Positions 40,078 to 52,700 of a stretch of DNA of 64,000 bases are shown here, in pieces. The translations under genes and the position numbers were made by a program. The notes below the pieces were generated by a model, which was given only the letters and a program-made list of their open reading frames with translations, was not told the origin of the DNA and made no database searches. Origin of the DNA: Prorocentrum cordatum (Eukaryota > Sar > Dinophyceae > Prorocentrales > Prorocentraceae). The DNA lies in contig CAUYUJ010000751.1 in the NCBI GenBank assembly GCA_963575745.1, forward strand, positions 34,440 to 98,439, in the 5' to 3' direction. Within the stretch, counting starts at the first letter, position 1; each line of letters begins with the position of its first letter.

Positions 40078-43000
40078 ATGGCGCAGCCTGCGCAGATGGG
40101 CTACGCGTACGGCGCCCCCGCGCAGCAGGTGATGGCCGGGGACCTCTTCAGGGGCGCCTCGAGGGTATTCGTCAAGCAGGAGCGTTCGCCATCAGTGGGC
40201 ACCAGAAGTGGCAGGGCCGCCAACAAAGGTGCCGCTCGAACATGAACACGGGACGAAAATAACTAGATCTTGGTAAAGGACCCAACCATTTGCAGTTGTG
40301 AGTTATCTTCTTCGGTGGAGCTCCCTGTGTGGCCACGGAGCGTGCGAGGGGTGTGTCGGAATGGGTGTGGTAGTGACATGCGAACCCTCCCACTGGGGCC
40401 TCTGGTGGAGCTCCCTATGGGGCCACGAAGCGTGTGAAGGGTGTGCCGTGGTGGCGCGCGGACCCCAAGTGCTATTCGGTGGAACTCCCCAATTATGACG
40501 ACAAGAAACTGTTGATGGGCGTGCCGAAACGGGCGAGTTGGTGGGATGCGGGCCCTCCAACGGGGGCCTTCGGCGGAGCTCCCCATTGGGCCACGAAGAG
40601 TTTGATGGGTTTGCCGAAGTGTGTGCAGTGGGGGCATGCGGGCCCTCGGCCTTCTTGTGGGGCCTTCGGTGGAGCTCCCTGCGGCGCCACAAAGCGTGTG
40701 CGGGGTGTGTCGGCATGAGTGCGGTGGTGGCGCGCGGACCTTGCCATTGGGGCCTTCGGTGATGCTCCTTGTGGGGCCACGAAGCGTGTGAGAGGTGTGA
40801 CGAAATAGGTGCGGTGGTGGCGCGCGACCTTCCCATGGGCCCTTCGGTGGAGTTCCCTATGACGCCAGACATCTGGCGTTGGATATGCCGACCTGGGCGC
40901 GTGGTGGCATGCGGCCGTCCCACTGGGGCCTTCGACGGAGCTCCCCATTGGGCCACAAATCGTTTCACTGGTGTGCCGGACATGGACGCGGCGTTGGCAT
41001 GCGGAGCCTCCCATTGGGGCCTGGTGTGGGGAGCTCCCCAACTGGGCCACGAAGCATGTGAGGGGTGTGTGTGGGAATGGGTGCGGTGGTGGCATACGGG
41101 CCACCCCAACGGGGCCTTCGGTGGAGCTCCCCGTGGGGCCACGGAGCGCGCGAGGGGCTTGGCGAAAGAGCCGCGGTGGTGTCGCGCGGCGTCTCTCGCG
41201 TGCTCTTCGGGGGAGCTCCAGGCCACGACAGGGATCTGTAGACGGGGTGTGCCGAGATGGGCGCGGGCGTGGCGCGCGGGCCCTCCCACCCGGGCCTTCG
41301 GCGGAGCTCCCCGCTGGGCCACGGGGCGTCTGACCGGGGTGTGTCGGAGCGGGTGCAGTGCCGAAGCGGGTGCGGTCCTGGCATGCGGACCCTTCCCTTG
41401 GGGCCTCCGGTAGAGCTCCCTGTGGGGCCACGAAAGGCGTGAAGGGTGTGCCGAGGTTGGTGTGGCCTCCGGTGGGGCTCCCTGCGGGGCCACGACGCGC
41501 GTCTGAGGAGCGTGTTGACTTCGAACGTGCGGAGGGCCGATGCGGGGATCAGGAGGAACGAGCAGGGGATGAGGGAGGAGGAGAGGAGAGGCGGAGACGC
41601 GGGGCCCTGCCGACTCAGAGCGAGGACCCACCACCGCAGGATGCTTGGGACGAGAACTGCCCCCGGGAACGTGCAGCAACAGCTGATATATATATATATA
41701 TATATATAGGCTAAAGGAGGAACCAGAGCCGGAGCAGAAGACGGCGACGAAACCACGAACCACAGCGCGCCGTGACCGGCATCAGCCGGGCCACACCGAG
41801 GCGGTCACAGAGCTGCCTGGTCGTGCCCAGGCTGCCCAGGGCCCCCCTGCGCACACTCGGCCGGCCCGGGCGGGCGGAGGCGCACGGCGCGCTTTCCGCC
41901 AGGCTCGGCCACGCGCAGAGGGGGGCTCGGGTGGGGGGGAGGGCGTCCTATCAGCGCCCCTGCTTCTCTCGGGGGAGCGTAAGACCCGGGTTTGCCAGGA
42001 CTCGGGTTCGCCATCGTTTTTTGACGACCGCGCCTCGGATTTTGACGAGGAGGAGTTTCGTGGGATGTCTGCAGCGGGAGGCCTCGTCAAAATGCAGGCT
42101 CGGCCTCGTTATTTTTTTGACGACCTCGTCGGGGATTTCCGAGTCCCCCGTAACCGGGTCTTACGTCTCCCCGATCCTAGCAGCGCCCCTGCTTCTCAGA
42201 AGGCGCGGGCCCCACCTGCAGACGTGAGGCCGGCGCCTGCTAAGAAGCAGCCTCCTCCTAAGATGCCCTCCTCCCCCCCTCCCTAGGGGAACAACAAGTG
42301 AAAACTCGGATGTCCGCGCGGATTTCTCGGATCGGCGCTGGACCCCCCTCCCTGGCGCGCGGAGCGCGTTAGGGGCGGCGCCGGAGGCGCCGCAGTGTGC
42401 GTATTTTTGGGAGCAGGGTCAAAGAGGAATGACACGAGCATGGATCAGAGTCGAAAGAGCGCGTCCGCAGCGCCTGGAATAAGGAAAGGAGGACCCCAGT
42501 GCGGGACGCTGTTTCGCGCATTGTTTGGCCATTTCGGAGTATGGTTTGAGCTGTGCTTGTATGTTTCGTCGAGAATTCGCCTGCAGGGGGACATGCCCGA
42601 CCTAATGCAAGAGTGTTCTGATGACCGTGTGTGATCTGCACGACATGTTCTCAGAGCATTTCTGGCTGAGGCCGTCCTGTCTCAACGCCTCCGGTCCATG
42701 TTCTAAAAGAAGCTTGTTTTGTTCTTAGAACAGCTTGGGGTTCTACGAACATGTCGTAGTAGGCCCATCGGATTGCCGGGACGGTCGGTCCCTGCTCAAA
42801 GGGGGTGGTCGAGGGGTGCGGGAAATCGCCGCCAGAGCCCTCGCGGCCGCCCCTGACGCTCGAGGCGCGCCAGGGGGGCGGGGGGTCTAGCGCCGACACC
42901 AGAGATCCGCGCGGGCACCGCGAGTGCACGGTGTCGTCAAGACTGTTAGTATAAGAGTAGAGAGTCCCCTGCAGGGTTGATTTGTCCCCCGAATTGAATT

Positions 43001-46000
43001 GTTCTTCGAATATGCGAAGCATGCGTACAATGTTCGTGGATCTACTAACAACGCATGTACATTCATTCGACGACAAAAAGCAAATTCTGGGGTAAAGGTT
43101 GATGCAGTCGATGCCCTACTCGAAACAGTGGCCATTCCGGGCTGAGGTGGTTTTCGGCCCGCTCCGTGGGTTTAGGTCGGGAGACCTGTCCGTGGCCGTG
43201 ACTCGCCGTGGGCACAGGAAAGCCCCCTCGTCCCCCTTCCAGCTCCAGCTTCCCTTGTTTTGGACGCCAGACATGGGTACGGAAATAATGGGTACAATGC
43301 CCAACAGCAGTTCCTCTTCATTTTGAACAGGACTCGCTGTCCGCGCCGCCGCGGCCTATGTCCATTTGAGCCAGAGGGCCGCCTGCCCAACAGCGGCCGC
43401 TGTTGGTTTGGGACAACATTTGTTGTTGGGCATTGTGCCCATTCTTTCCGTAATTACCCATTTCGGGCGTTTGTGGGGGCACGATGTTTGTTGGCTCGTG
43501 TCTTGTCGCCTGGGCGCGACCCTGAGGCGTTTCAGGTGGGGCGCCGCCAGCCTCGGGGGGCGGCCAGGAGGGCGGCGAGGACCAGGGAGTGGATGTCACG
43601 GCGGGGGCCATGACGTCTCCGCAGATCTCACGACGCCTCCTCTTGTTTCAGTGCGCCTCTGGTTTCCCCCCTGGGCCGCGCACGTGCCGCCGGCCATGCT
43701 GTCCGACGAAGGCATCTATACACCACCACCGTGCCAGACCAGGGCCATCCTGGGCCGTAGGATGGTGTATAGACCCTCCTGTCTCGGCCAGGAGGGCGTA
43801 TACACCATCCTAGGGCCCAGGATGGCCCTGGCCTGGCACAGTGGTGGTGTATAGATGCTTTCTGCGTATGATGTGCGCCTCCCCCTCTCGGGCGCCCTCC
43901 TCTGGGACGCGCCCGGCAGCCGGTGGCCCGTAGCCGATGTGTGTCTCGAGCAGTCGGCGCTGTCGCAGAGCGCCCGTCGTCCCAGGCGGCGCGGTCCGCG
44001 GTGTGTCAGGCCGAGGCCAGCGCCGAAGTCGTCGTTGCACGAACTTGCCGTATGTTTCAGGAGAAACACACAGACACGCTTAATCGTCGACTCACAGGAA
44101 CAATATGCGGAGATATGGGGAGTGGGGGGGCAAGGCAAACACCTAGAACAAATATTGGACTATTGGACAATATGGGGAGTCCGGTTTCTTTGTGTGTGTA
44201 TTTCTTTGTGTGTCCCAGGAGGAGGAGGAGGAGGAGGAGGAGGAGGAGGAGGAGGAGGAGGAGGGAGGAGGAGGAGGAGGCGGAGGAGGAGGAGGAGGAG
44301 GAGGAGGAGGAGGAGGAGGAGGAGGAGGAGGAGGAGGGCCCCTTCACGTCTGTTGTTTTGCACCCGCTGCACAGGATCGGCGGCGAGCCCCGGGGGGGGG
44401 AGGCGGGAGGGAGCAGGCACTCGAAGGCGGCGGCGGGGCGCAGTGAGAGGCCCTCGCGCCCTCTCTGGGGCGCCGCCCGCGGCTCCGGAAGAGCGGCTCC
44501 TCCTCCTCCTCCTCCATCCTCCTCCCCTCCTCCTCCTCCCTCCTCCTCCTCCTCCTCCTCCTCCCTCCTCCTCCTCCTCCTCCTCCTCCTCCTACTCCTC
44601 CTCCTCCTCCTCCTCCTCCTCCTCCTCCTCCTCAGGGCTGCTCAGAGGGTGCGCGAGGGCTTCGAGAAGCCCCCCCCACCCCGCCGTCTGAGAAGGGCTC
44701 CCCCCTCTCACATCCCCCTGAGGCTCGCCACCGGCAGGAGGATATCCCCGTCCCCTGCTGCAGCAACGAGGCGAAGCAGCGCTACCGGATCTCCGTCCCG
44801 AACGGCGACCAGGAGGGGCAGCCGTTCCTGTACATCACGGAGGACGGAGTGGTGCCCCTGCCACGATCGCGGGCTTGTTATCCCCTCCCGCCCAGGCCCT
44901 CTGATCTGCCCCCTCCGCTTCCTCGCCCTTGCGCATCCTCGCATCACCCCTCTCCCTCACCCCCGTTTCCCTCCCTTTCTCCCTTCCTCCCCCTCATTCT
45001 CCCTCCCTCTCTTTCATCGTTCTCGTCCCCCATCACTCCTCCCCCGTCCTGTTCCCTCCGGGCCTCAGAGCCTCAACCCTCCTCCTCTCCCTCATCCTCG
45101 TCCCATCTCCGTCCACTGCCGGAGGCCTGGAGGATCCCGACGGCCCAGTGGCAAGAGACGCCCAGAAGCCTGGATCCCCCGACCTGGATCCTCGATCCGA
45201 TCCTCCCAGGAGTTTTGACCCGATCCTCCCACGATGCTCGATCCGATCCTCCCAGGCTCCGACCCTCACCATGGCGCGTGGGGCCACAGTGGATTTGGGG
45301 GCGGCAAAGAGGGGGGTGATGACTAAGGGGGGGTAGACATCATGGCGGGGGCCATGATATTTCCCCACATTTCGCGGCGCCTCTTCTCATTTCATTACGT
45401 CCCTGGCCCCCCCCTTGAGGGCCGCGCACATGCCGCGGGTGATGATTTGCACCCCCCCCTCTTGGACACCCCCCTCTTGGCCGCTCCCGATGGATGGGTC
45501 GCCAGGGTGGCCGGTGCATCGGCGCCGCGGCGCGATCCAGGGTCCGATTGCTCCCCCCCGACGCCACGGGTGCATCGGCGATACATCGGCGATGCTCCGG
45601 CCTCGCGTCCTCATTGGACGCCCGACATGGGTACGGATAAAATGGGCACAATGCCCAACAGCAGTTTCTGTTCATTTTGAACAGGACTCGCTGTCCACGC
45701 CGCCGCGGCCTGTGTCCACTTGAGACAGAGGGCCGCCTGCCCAACAGCGGCCGCTGTTGGTTTGGGGCAACATTTGTTGTTGGGCATTGTGCCCATTCTT
45801 TCCGTACCCATTTCGGGCGTTTGTGGGGGCACGATGTTTGTTGGCTCGTGTCTTGTCGCCTGGGCGCGACCCTGAGGCGTTTCAGGTGGGGCGCCGCCAG
45901 CCTCGGGGGGCGGCCAGGAGGGCGGCGAGGACCAGGGGGAGTGGATGTCACGGCGGGGGCCATGACGTCTCCCCAGATCTCACGACGCCTCCTCTTGTTT

Positions 46001-49000
46001 CAGTGCGCCTCTGGTTTCCCCCCTGGGCCGCGCACGTGCCGCCGGCCATGATGTCCGACGAAGGCATCTATACACCACCACCGTGCCAGACCAGGGCCAT
46101 CCTGGGCCGTAGGATAGTGTATAGACCCTCCTGGCTCGGCCAGGAGGGCGTATACACTATCCTAGGGCGTCCAAACAATCATTTTGGCCGCACCGTCCCA
46201 GCGTCAGTGCATCGGCGATGCATCGAGGTGCGGCCCTCCGGCCCCCCGCCCGCGCCCGTGTGGCGCACGTGCGCCTCCACCATCGCGCTCCTCGGTCCTC
46301 TAGCTTTCTCTCGGGCGTGTCCCCCCAACAGGGGGATTTTCGACGAGAAATAAAAAATACCCCAAAAATGCCCAAAAAGGGTCAACAAATACTAGAAAAA
46401 TCGTCCCCAGACTATTTCTGGACTATTTGTAGATTATTTTTGGAGTATTTTTTATTTTTCGTCGAAAATCTCCCTGTAGGGGGTCAGGCCCGACTTAACT
46501 CTAGCTCCCCAGGATGCCCCCATCGCGACTGCTGGCCCGGCAATCCCCCCTTGTCTCGACATGCGCACATCTGGCGGCATTGCTTGCCGCTCAACTCACA
46601 TGCCGACAAGAATGGCTGCCGGGTCGTCCCGAACGTCCGTCTGCGCAGACTTGCCGTGCCGTTCTGAGCGCCGACCCCCATGGTGCGTCGCATGCTCGCG
46701 AGTGGCGAGGCATGTGCTCGATGCGGCCGGTCCGTGCGCATGACGGCTCGAGGGTGGGGCAGTGCTGGCAGCATGAAGACGCGGCCTTAAGCAGGACAGC
46801 TTCACTCTAGCCTCAGCACCGTCTGACCTATCCCGGCCCCATTGGGCCATGGCATCTCAGCCCCTCCACCAGCCCACCCTCCCAGGTGGAGCAAATGTGG
46901 AGCAAGTTATGTTGTGCAGTGCGTGGTGCAACTCAGATTCTGCAATCCATGTCGTACAATCCACCATGTGCAACATATGCGGTGCAACAGATGCGTTGTA
47001 ACGTGGGCGATACAATTACGCGTGAAGGATATGAGGCTGCGAACCCGACTGCTCGCGCAATCATCCCACCTGCCCACCCGCAACTTGCGGCGGTCGCGGC
47101 GATTGCGATGATTGTTTGGCGATGGCTGGCGCATCGCTGCGGCCGCGCCAGCTTTCGCAGACTCGCGCGCAGAGCGGCCAACTAGTTCGGTGGGGCCGAC
47201 GCGGCCGCGGTGGCGCTGATCGCTAGGGGCTGCACCGCGTCTCGCAGGCCGCGCTGACGCGCGGGCGCTTCAGTGCGAGTCGGTGACTCGGGCGGGCGCG
47301 GTACCATAGCGCCTTCGACAACTTTAGACACGGTGATAATAGTCGCGATGTTGGTGACGACGGTGACGATGACGGCGGCAAAACCAATGATGGCGCCGAG
47401 GCTGAGCACGCCGGCGACAATGATGGAGCCCACGTGTCCCGCTGGAGGCTTTGAGCAGATGTGTACATGCGCTCGCGGCCGACGGGCGCGAGAGGGGCCC
47501 GCATGTTGCGTTTCGCTGTCAGGGGTCATCCCCCCGGGGGGGGCGAAGTCGTCCTCTGTCGACTTGGCGCTCCTCCTCCTCCTCCTCCTCCTCCTCTCCC
47601 TCCTCCTCCTCCTCCTCCCTCCTCCTCCTCCTCCTCCTCCTCCCTCCTCCTCCTCCTCCCCTCCTCCTCCTCCTCCTCCTCCTCCTCCTCCTCCTCCTCC
47701 TCCTCCTCCCCCCCTCCTCCTCCTCGTCAGGGGTCATCCCCCCCCGCCAACGCGCGAGGGTGTTCCAATGATTTGGACACGTTCGCGCAGGAGGCCCGCT
47801 TGGTCGCACTTCTGTCAGGAGGGAAAAAAACACACAGACACAATTAGTCGTCGACTCCCAGGAAAATATGGGAGAATATGGGAAGTGGGGGGAAGACAGA
47901 AATCCAAAAAATATGGGAAAATATAGGGAATCTTTTTATTTGTGTGTATTTATTTGTGTGTCTCTGGGCCCCTTCATTCTGATGGACACGTTGAAGAATC
48001 GGGGGGGCGTAAGACCCGGGTTTGCCAGGACTCGGGTTCGCCATCGTTTTTTGACGACCGCGATTCGGATTTTGACGAGTAGGAGTTTCGTGGGATGTCT
48101 GCAGCGGGAGGCCTGGTCAAAATGCAGGCTCGGCCTCGCCATTTGTTTGACGATTTCGTCCGGGATTACCGAGTCCCCTGTACCCAGGTCTTACGCCCCC
48201 TGAAAGAACGATGGCGTGCGCTAGCCTTAGCATGAGCGCCCGCGCACATGTTTTCGATCGAGGGGCAACTTGCAAAACTGCTGTGGTTTGAAGTGTGATT
48301 TTGAAATGGTGACGAAACTTGCGGTTGTTGAGAGATTCTGGCATGCGCGCGCGAGGCCGCCCGCGTGCGGGCCTTCCCTCAGTTTTTGCAAGTGGGTGTA
48401 TGATAATTGGTGATTGATTTTGAAGGAAGAGTGTGCGGGCACACTGCCATTTGTATGTGATGAAAGGGGGTCCGATTTTGGTTTACCTGGATGGGTGCGA
48501 GCTCATACTTAGAATCGTTTCGATGTGGCAGCATCGTGTGTAATCTGTCATATCCAAAGGGAACCAGAGCATGTCAGGGGGTGCGTCGGTTTTTAATTCA
48601 GAACGGAAAACAAGTGTGATGCAGGCGATACGTGCGTGGCAGTCTACATGGTGAAATCTACGTATGCGGCGCAACGTATGTAGTGCAGTGTACGGAATGC
48701 AACCCATGATGTGTATTCAGTGTGGTGCGATATTTGCGGAGGGGCGGTCCATGGGGTGCAAACTATGTGGTGCAATTTTGGTGGGGCAATGTATGTGGTG
48801 CACATAACTTTGCCGACCTTGAAGTTGTCAACCCCACTGCCCCGCGATCATCCCACCCACCCGCCCACCCATGCGGCGGTGATTGCGATGACTGCTCGGC
48901 GGTTGCTGGCGCATCGCCGCGGCCGCGCTGGCGCGCATGCTCGTTCGCGAAGCGGCCAGACAGTTAGTTCAGCCCGACCGACGCGGCCGCGTCGACAATG

Positions 49001-49767
49001 GTAGACACGATGATGGTAATAGCGATGCTGACGGCGCTGATGACATCGACGGCGGCATATCCAGTGACGGCGCCGATGCTGATCACGCAGACGACGATGA
49101 CGACGTGTTCGCGTCGGTGACGAAGGTTCCAGACAAAATCGGCGCCAGCACGCGCGCAATTGCTCTCGAATGATTTCGACATGCGGCGCGAGGGGTCCGA
49201 TTGGCACATTATGATTGGAATGTTGAAGCACAGGTGATTGAGTGAAGAATTCGCAAAACCGCGAGCGTAGTTTCTCGTTAAAAGCTGATATTACAAAACA
49301 GTGTGTGTATATTTCTTTTGTTTTCGGGGCATGCGATTTTGAGGCTTCCACGGCGGCTTTGACACGGCCACAAGCACTATGTTCCCGGGAAGCTTTCCGG
49401 AGACGTGGTTGCCGCCACCCATCCGAGGAGGAAGAGAAGGAGGACGAGGAGGAAAATGATAATGACAGATGACGGAGGGACAGGATGAGGACGAGAACGA
49501 GGATAACACAATGAAGGAGGAGGAGGAGAACAAAGAAGATAAAGGGGGAACATGAGAAAGAGGATGAGGAAGAGGGTGGACAAAATCATGAGGCCGAGGA
49601 CGGACATTGAAACGCAACCCCTAGCCTTTGCTCTTTCCCTCCTTCCTCCTCAAGTCGCCCGCAGAAGGCCACGAGGCCTCCAAGAAGGACCCAACTCCGC
49701 CCAAAGTATCTGTTCTCGGCCTGCCTTCCGGGAACTTGAACATGATCATCGTCGCCATTCGGAGGAG

Positions 49768-49799
<32 letters not shown>

Positions 49800-52700
49800 A
49801 GACGAGGACGCCGACGAGGAAGAGGAAGAGGAAAGGGAGGAGGGGTGTGGAAACATAGGGTGAGATTGAGTATGCTTCAGAGCAGGAGGAGGAAATAATG
49901 AGGAGGCCGAAGGATTCTTTATTCACCCGCTGATCAAACCCTCGCTCCCTTTACCGTTCTTTCCCTTGTTGCCTATCATGCCTCCCTTTTTCCCTTCTTC
50001 CCTCCTTCCCTTCTTTTTTTCTCCCTCCTTCCCCCTTCCCGCGACCACGACGACGCCGACGCCGATGCCGCCGCCGACGCCAACGACCTTTTTCCTGCGT
50101 TCGTGGCCTTTGGAATCGCATGCCGATCATGGGAGTGGATCTGGATTCTCACTAACGAGAATGGAGGCGATGTTTCTTTTTCTCTGAATGTGCTAGAACC
50201 TGAGCGCGCCCGTAGCGCGCGTGGTTCTAATGACATGGGTTGCGCACTCGTGTGCCGAAGCTACAAGAACCTGGTGTTGGTTGCGCCACAGGTTGCGCAT
50301 TCGGCGGTCGAGGGTGCAATTGCCTGTTAGTTTTTGCCCCTGCTGCCGTGCACCCGTATACTGGGCAAACCAACTAAACACAGCGTGTTGTTGTTTACGC
50401 AGAAGGTCAGCCTCATTTGCAGCACGCTGTCCAGCGGCTTGCCGTTAGATCCGCCAGAAGTTGCGCAGTCGGCGGCGGGAGTCCAAATTGTGCCCAGCCG
50501 GGCGCGGCCCACTAGTCAGTCAGTATGCCAGCAGCCGGATTACAGCACATCAGGAGCGATATGGTTTCGCATAGTATCAAGAGAGCAATGCGAAATTCCT
50601 GACGCACGTGAATGCGAATCATGCCAGGACGTGGCAGTTTTCCAATCGCGAGCTGCCATACCAAGACAAGTTGTAGCATGACGAGTTTGGACATCAGGAA
50701 AGCTCTCTTGTAACCCTGATTTGTTCAACGTTCTTTATCTTTACGTTGGAGGACACGCGGAAGTGATGCGCGCCCAATCCACCCATCTTGTCGGTTGAAG
50801 CCCGATCCTTTTACTGTGTTTTTGTTTTTTTCCCACCGCGTCAATCTTCACGGTCTTTTCGCAGCTGTGGTGTCACATCGCCGACGGAGTTGAGCATGCT
50901 TCCGAGTGGGCCGCGCGCGAGGAGTCGGACTACTGCACGCGAAGCTGCTGCCCGGTGAACAGGGGCCTGAAGCTGAAGGTGCACAACGGGCCTTCGAAGG
51001 TCGGTGGTTCGAAGAGGGGGGTGGCAGACCAATCGCAATTTTGGATGATGCCGGTCCTTCCTTACTCCAGATTTCGTAATGAAAGGGAGGGGGTTTGGAC
51101 CCTCCAAGACAAGCCATTTCAGACCCCCCCCGTGGGAGAACCCTCCAAAACATCGCCCCCAGACCCCCCCCAGGCCCTCCAAGATAGCTTGGAAGAGACC
51201 CCCCCCGAAATAAGACCCCCTCCCTTTATTACGAAATCTGGAGTACCCGTTGGGGTGACCCATCGTTTTCGGCACCGTTTCTCGAGAGTTTAACAGGAGG
51301 AGAAGATCCCGATACCGGTACCCTTCTGTCGTTGTCGCAATGTTGGACTTCGCGGGAGGCCCGCATCGCCGCAGCTGGATTCGCATTGAGGTTCTGGAGC
51401 ACGCACCCTGGAAGAGGTCGGGGGAGTAGCGGTATCGATATTGTTTGGTTTCTCCAGGGCCGGGTCGGACGGGGGGGGGGTCTAGGAAAGGGGGGTGGGG
51501 TAGGACAATTTGTTGCGTGCAGCTTGTTTCGGCTCCGCCGCCGAGCCATTCGCACGACACGCGGCAGCCTCTGCCGTTGGGAAGCGCCAGGGAGGCCAGC
51601 TACGTGAGCAGGTTCGCTGCCCCCCCCCTTATTCTATCCCCCCCGTTCCTCCGCCTCGAGAGGGATCGTCGACGCGATTAGTGTCCCCAGGGAGGTGAGG
51701 AGCACAGCCTCCCCAGGTTTGGCTGGCCCGGCGGCGCGATTGGGCGTCGCCTTGATGGGCTCTCGCAGAATCCTCGGGTCCCCTTGCAGAGGCCTGTTGC
51801 CTTCGTGGAGTCGAGGAGCAACGCGTTGCATACTCCAGATTTCGTAATAAAGGGAGGGGGGCCTCATTTCCGGGGGGGGTCTCTTCCAGGCTATCTTGGA
51901 GGGCCTGGGGGGTCTGGGGACGATGTTTTGGAGGGTTCTCCCACGGGGGAGGTCTGACATGGCTTGTCTTGGAGGGTCCAGACCCCCTCCCTTTTATTAC
52001 GAAATCTGGAGGAAGCATCAGAGTTCGGAGTTCCGCGCGGATTTCTCGGGTGGGCGCCGCCCCTGGCGGGCCCCTGCGCGCCAGGGAAAGGGGGGCCCCG
52101 CGCCGATGCACACGAAGAGATTCGCGCGGAGCCCCGAGGGTTTACCTCTGCATGGAGTTCTCTCTCCTCTCCTCAAAAGTCAGGAGGAAAAAGAAGCACA
52201 CAGGCACAATGAATCGTCGATTCCCCAGAAAATATGGGAAAGTACGGGAAGTGGGGGGGAAGACAGAAACCCAGAACATATAGGAAAAGATGGGGAATCT
52301 TGTTATTTGTGTGTATTTTTTTTTGCGTCCTGGGGCCCCTTCAACCTTGCACACCACATCTTGACGCACACCCAAGGACTACCCCGTCGTGCAGACGATC
52401 GATAAGCCGTGCTCCTGCGGGCCCGTTTTCACCGCGCCCTGTCCGTGCTGCCGGCCCCAGTTCGCGGCGGTTGTGCGAGACCCCTTGTATGTCGTCGGGT
52501 CGATCGAGGACCCGTGCCACTGCTGCATCAAGGGGCAGAGGGTGAGGGATGCGCGTGGCGCCGAGATGTTCTCGGTCTCTGGCTGCATCAACCAGTGGGG
52601 CCTGTTCTGCCCGTGCTGTGCGCCCGTGAGGTTCGATGCCAGCAAGGTTCGGGCCGCCCAAACGCTGGCAGAGCAGGCGGGGTCGAAGGTTCGCGCCACG

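Noticed and set aside
40303-41763. A 486-codon minus-strand frame
   Set aside because: It spans a 90-bp satellite with few stops in any frame plus a TA run (translated as YIYIYIY); overlapping frames on both strands are open too. It also lies inside a well-supported scramblase intron.
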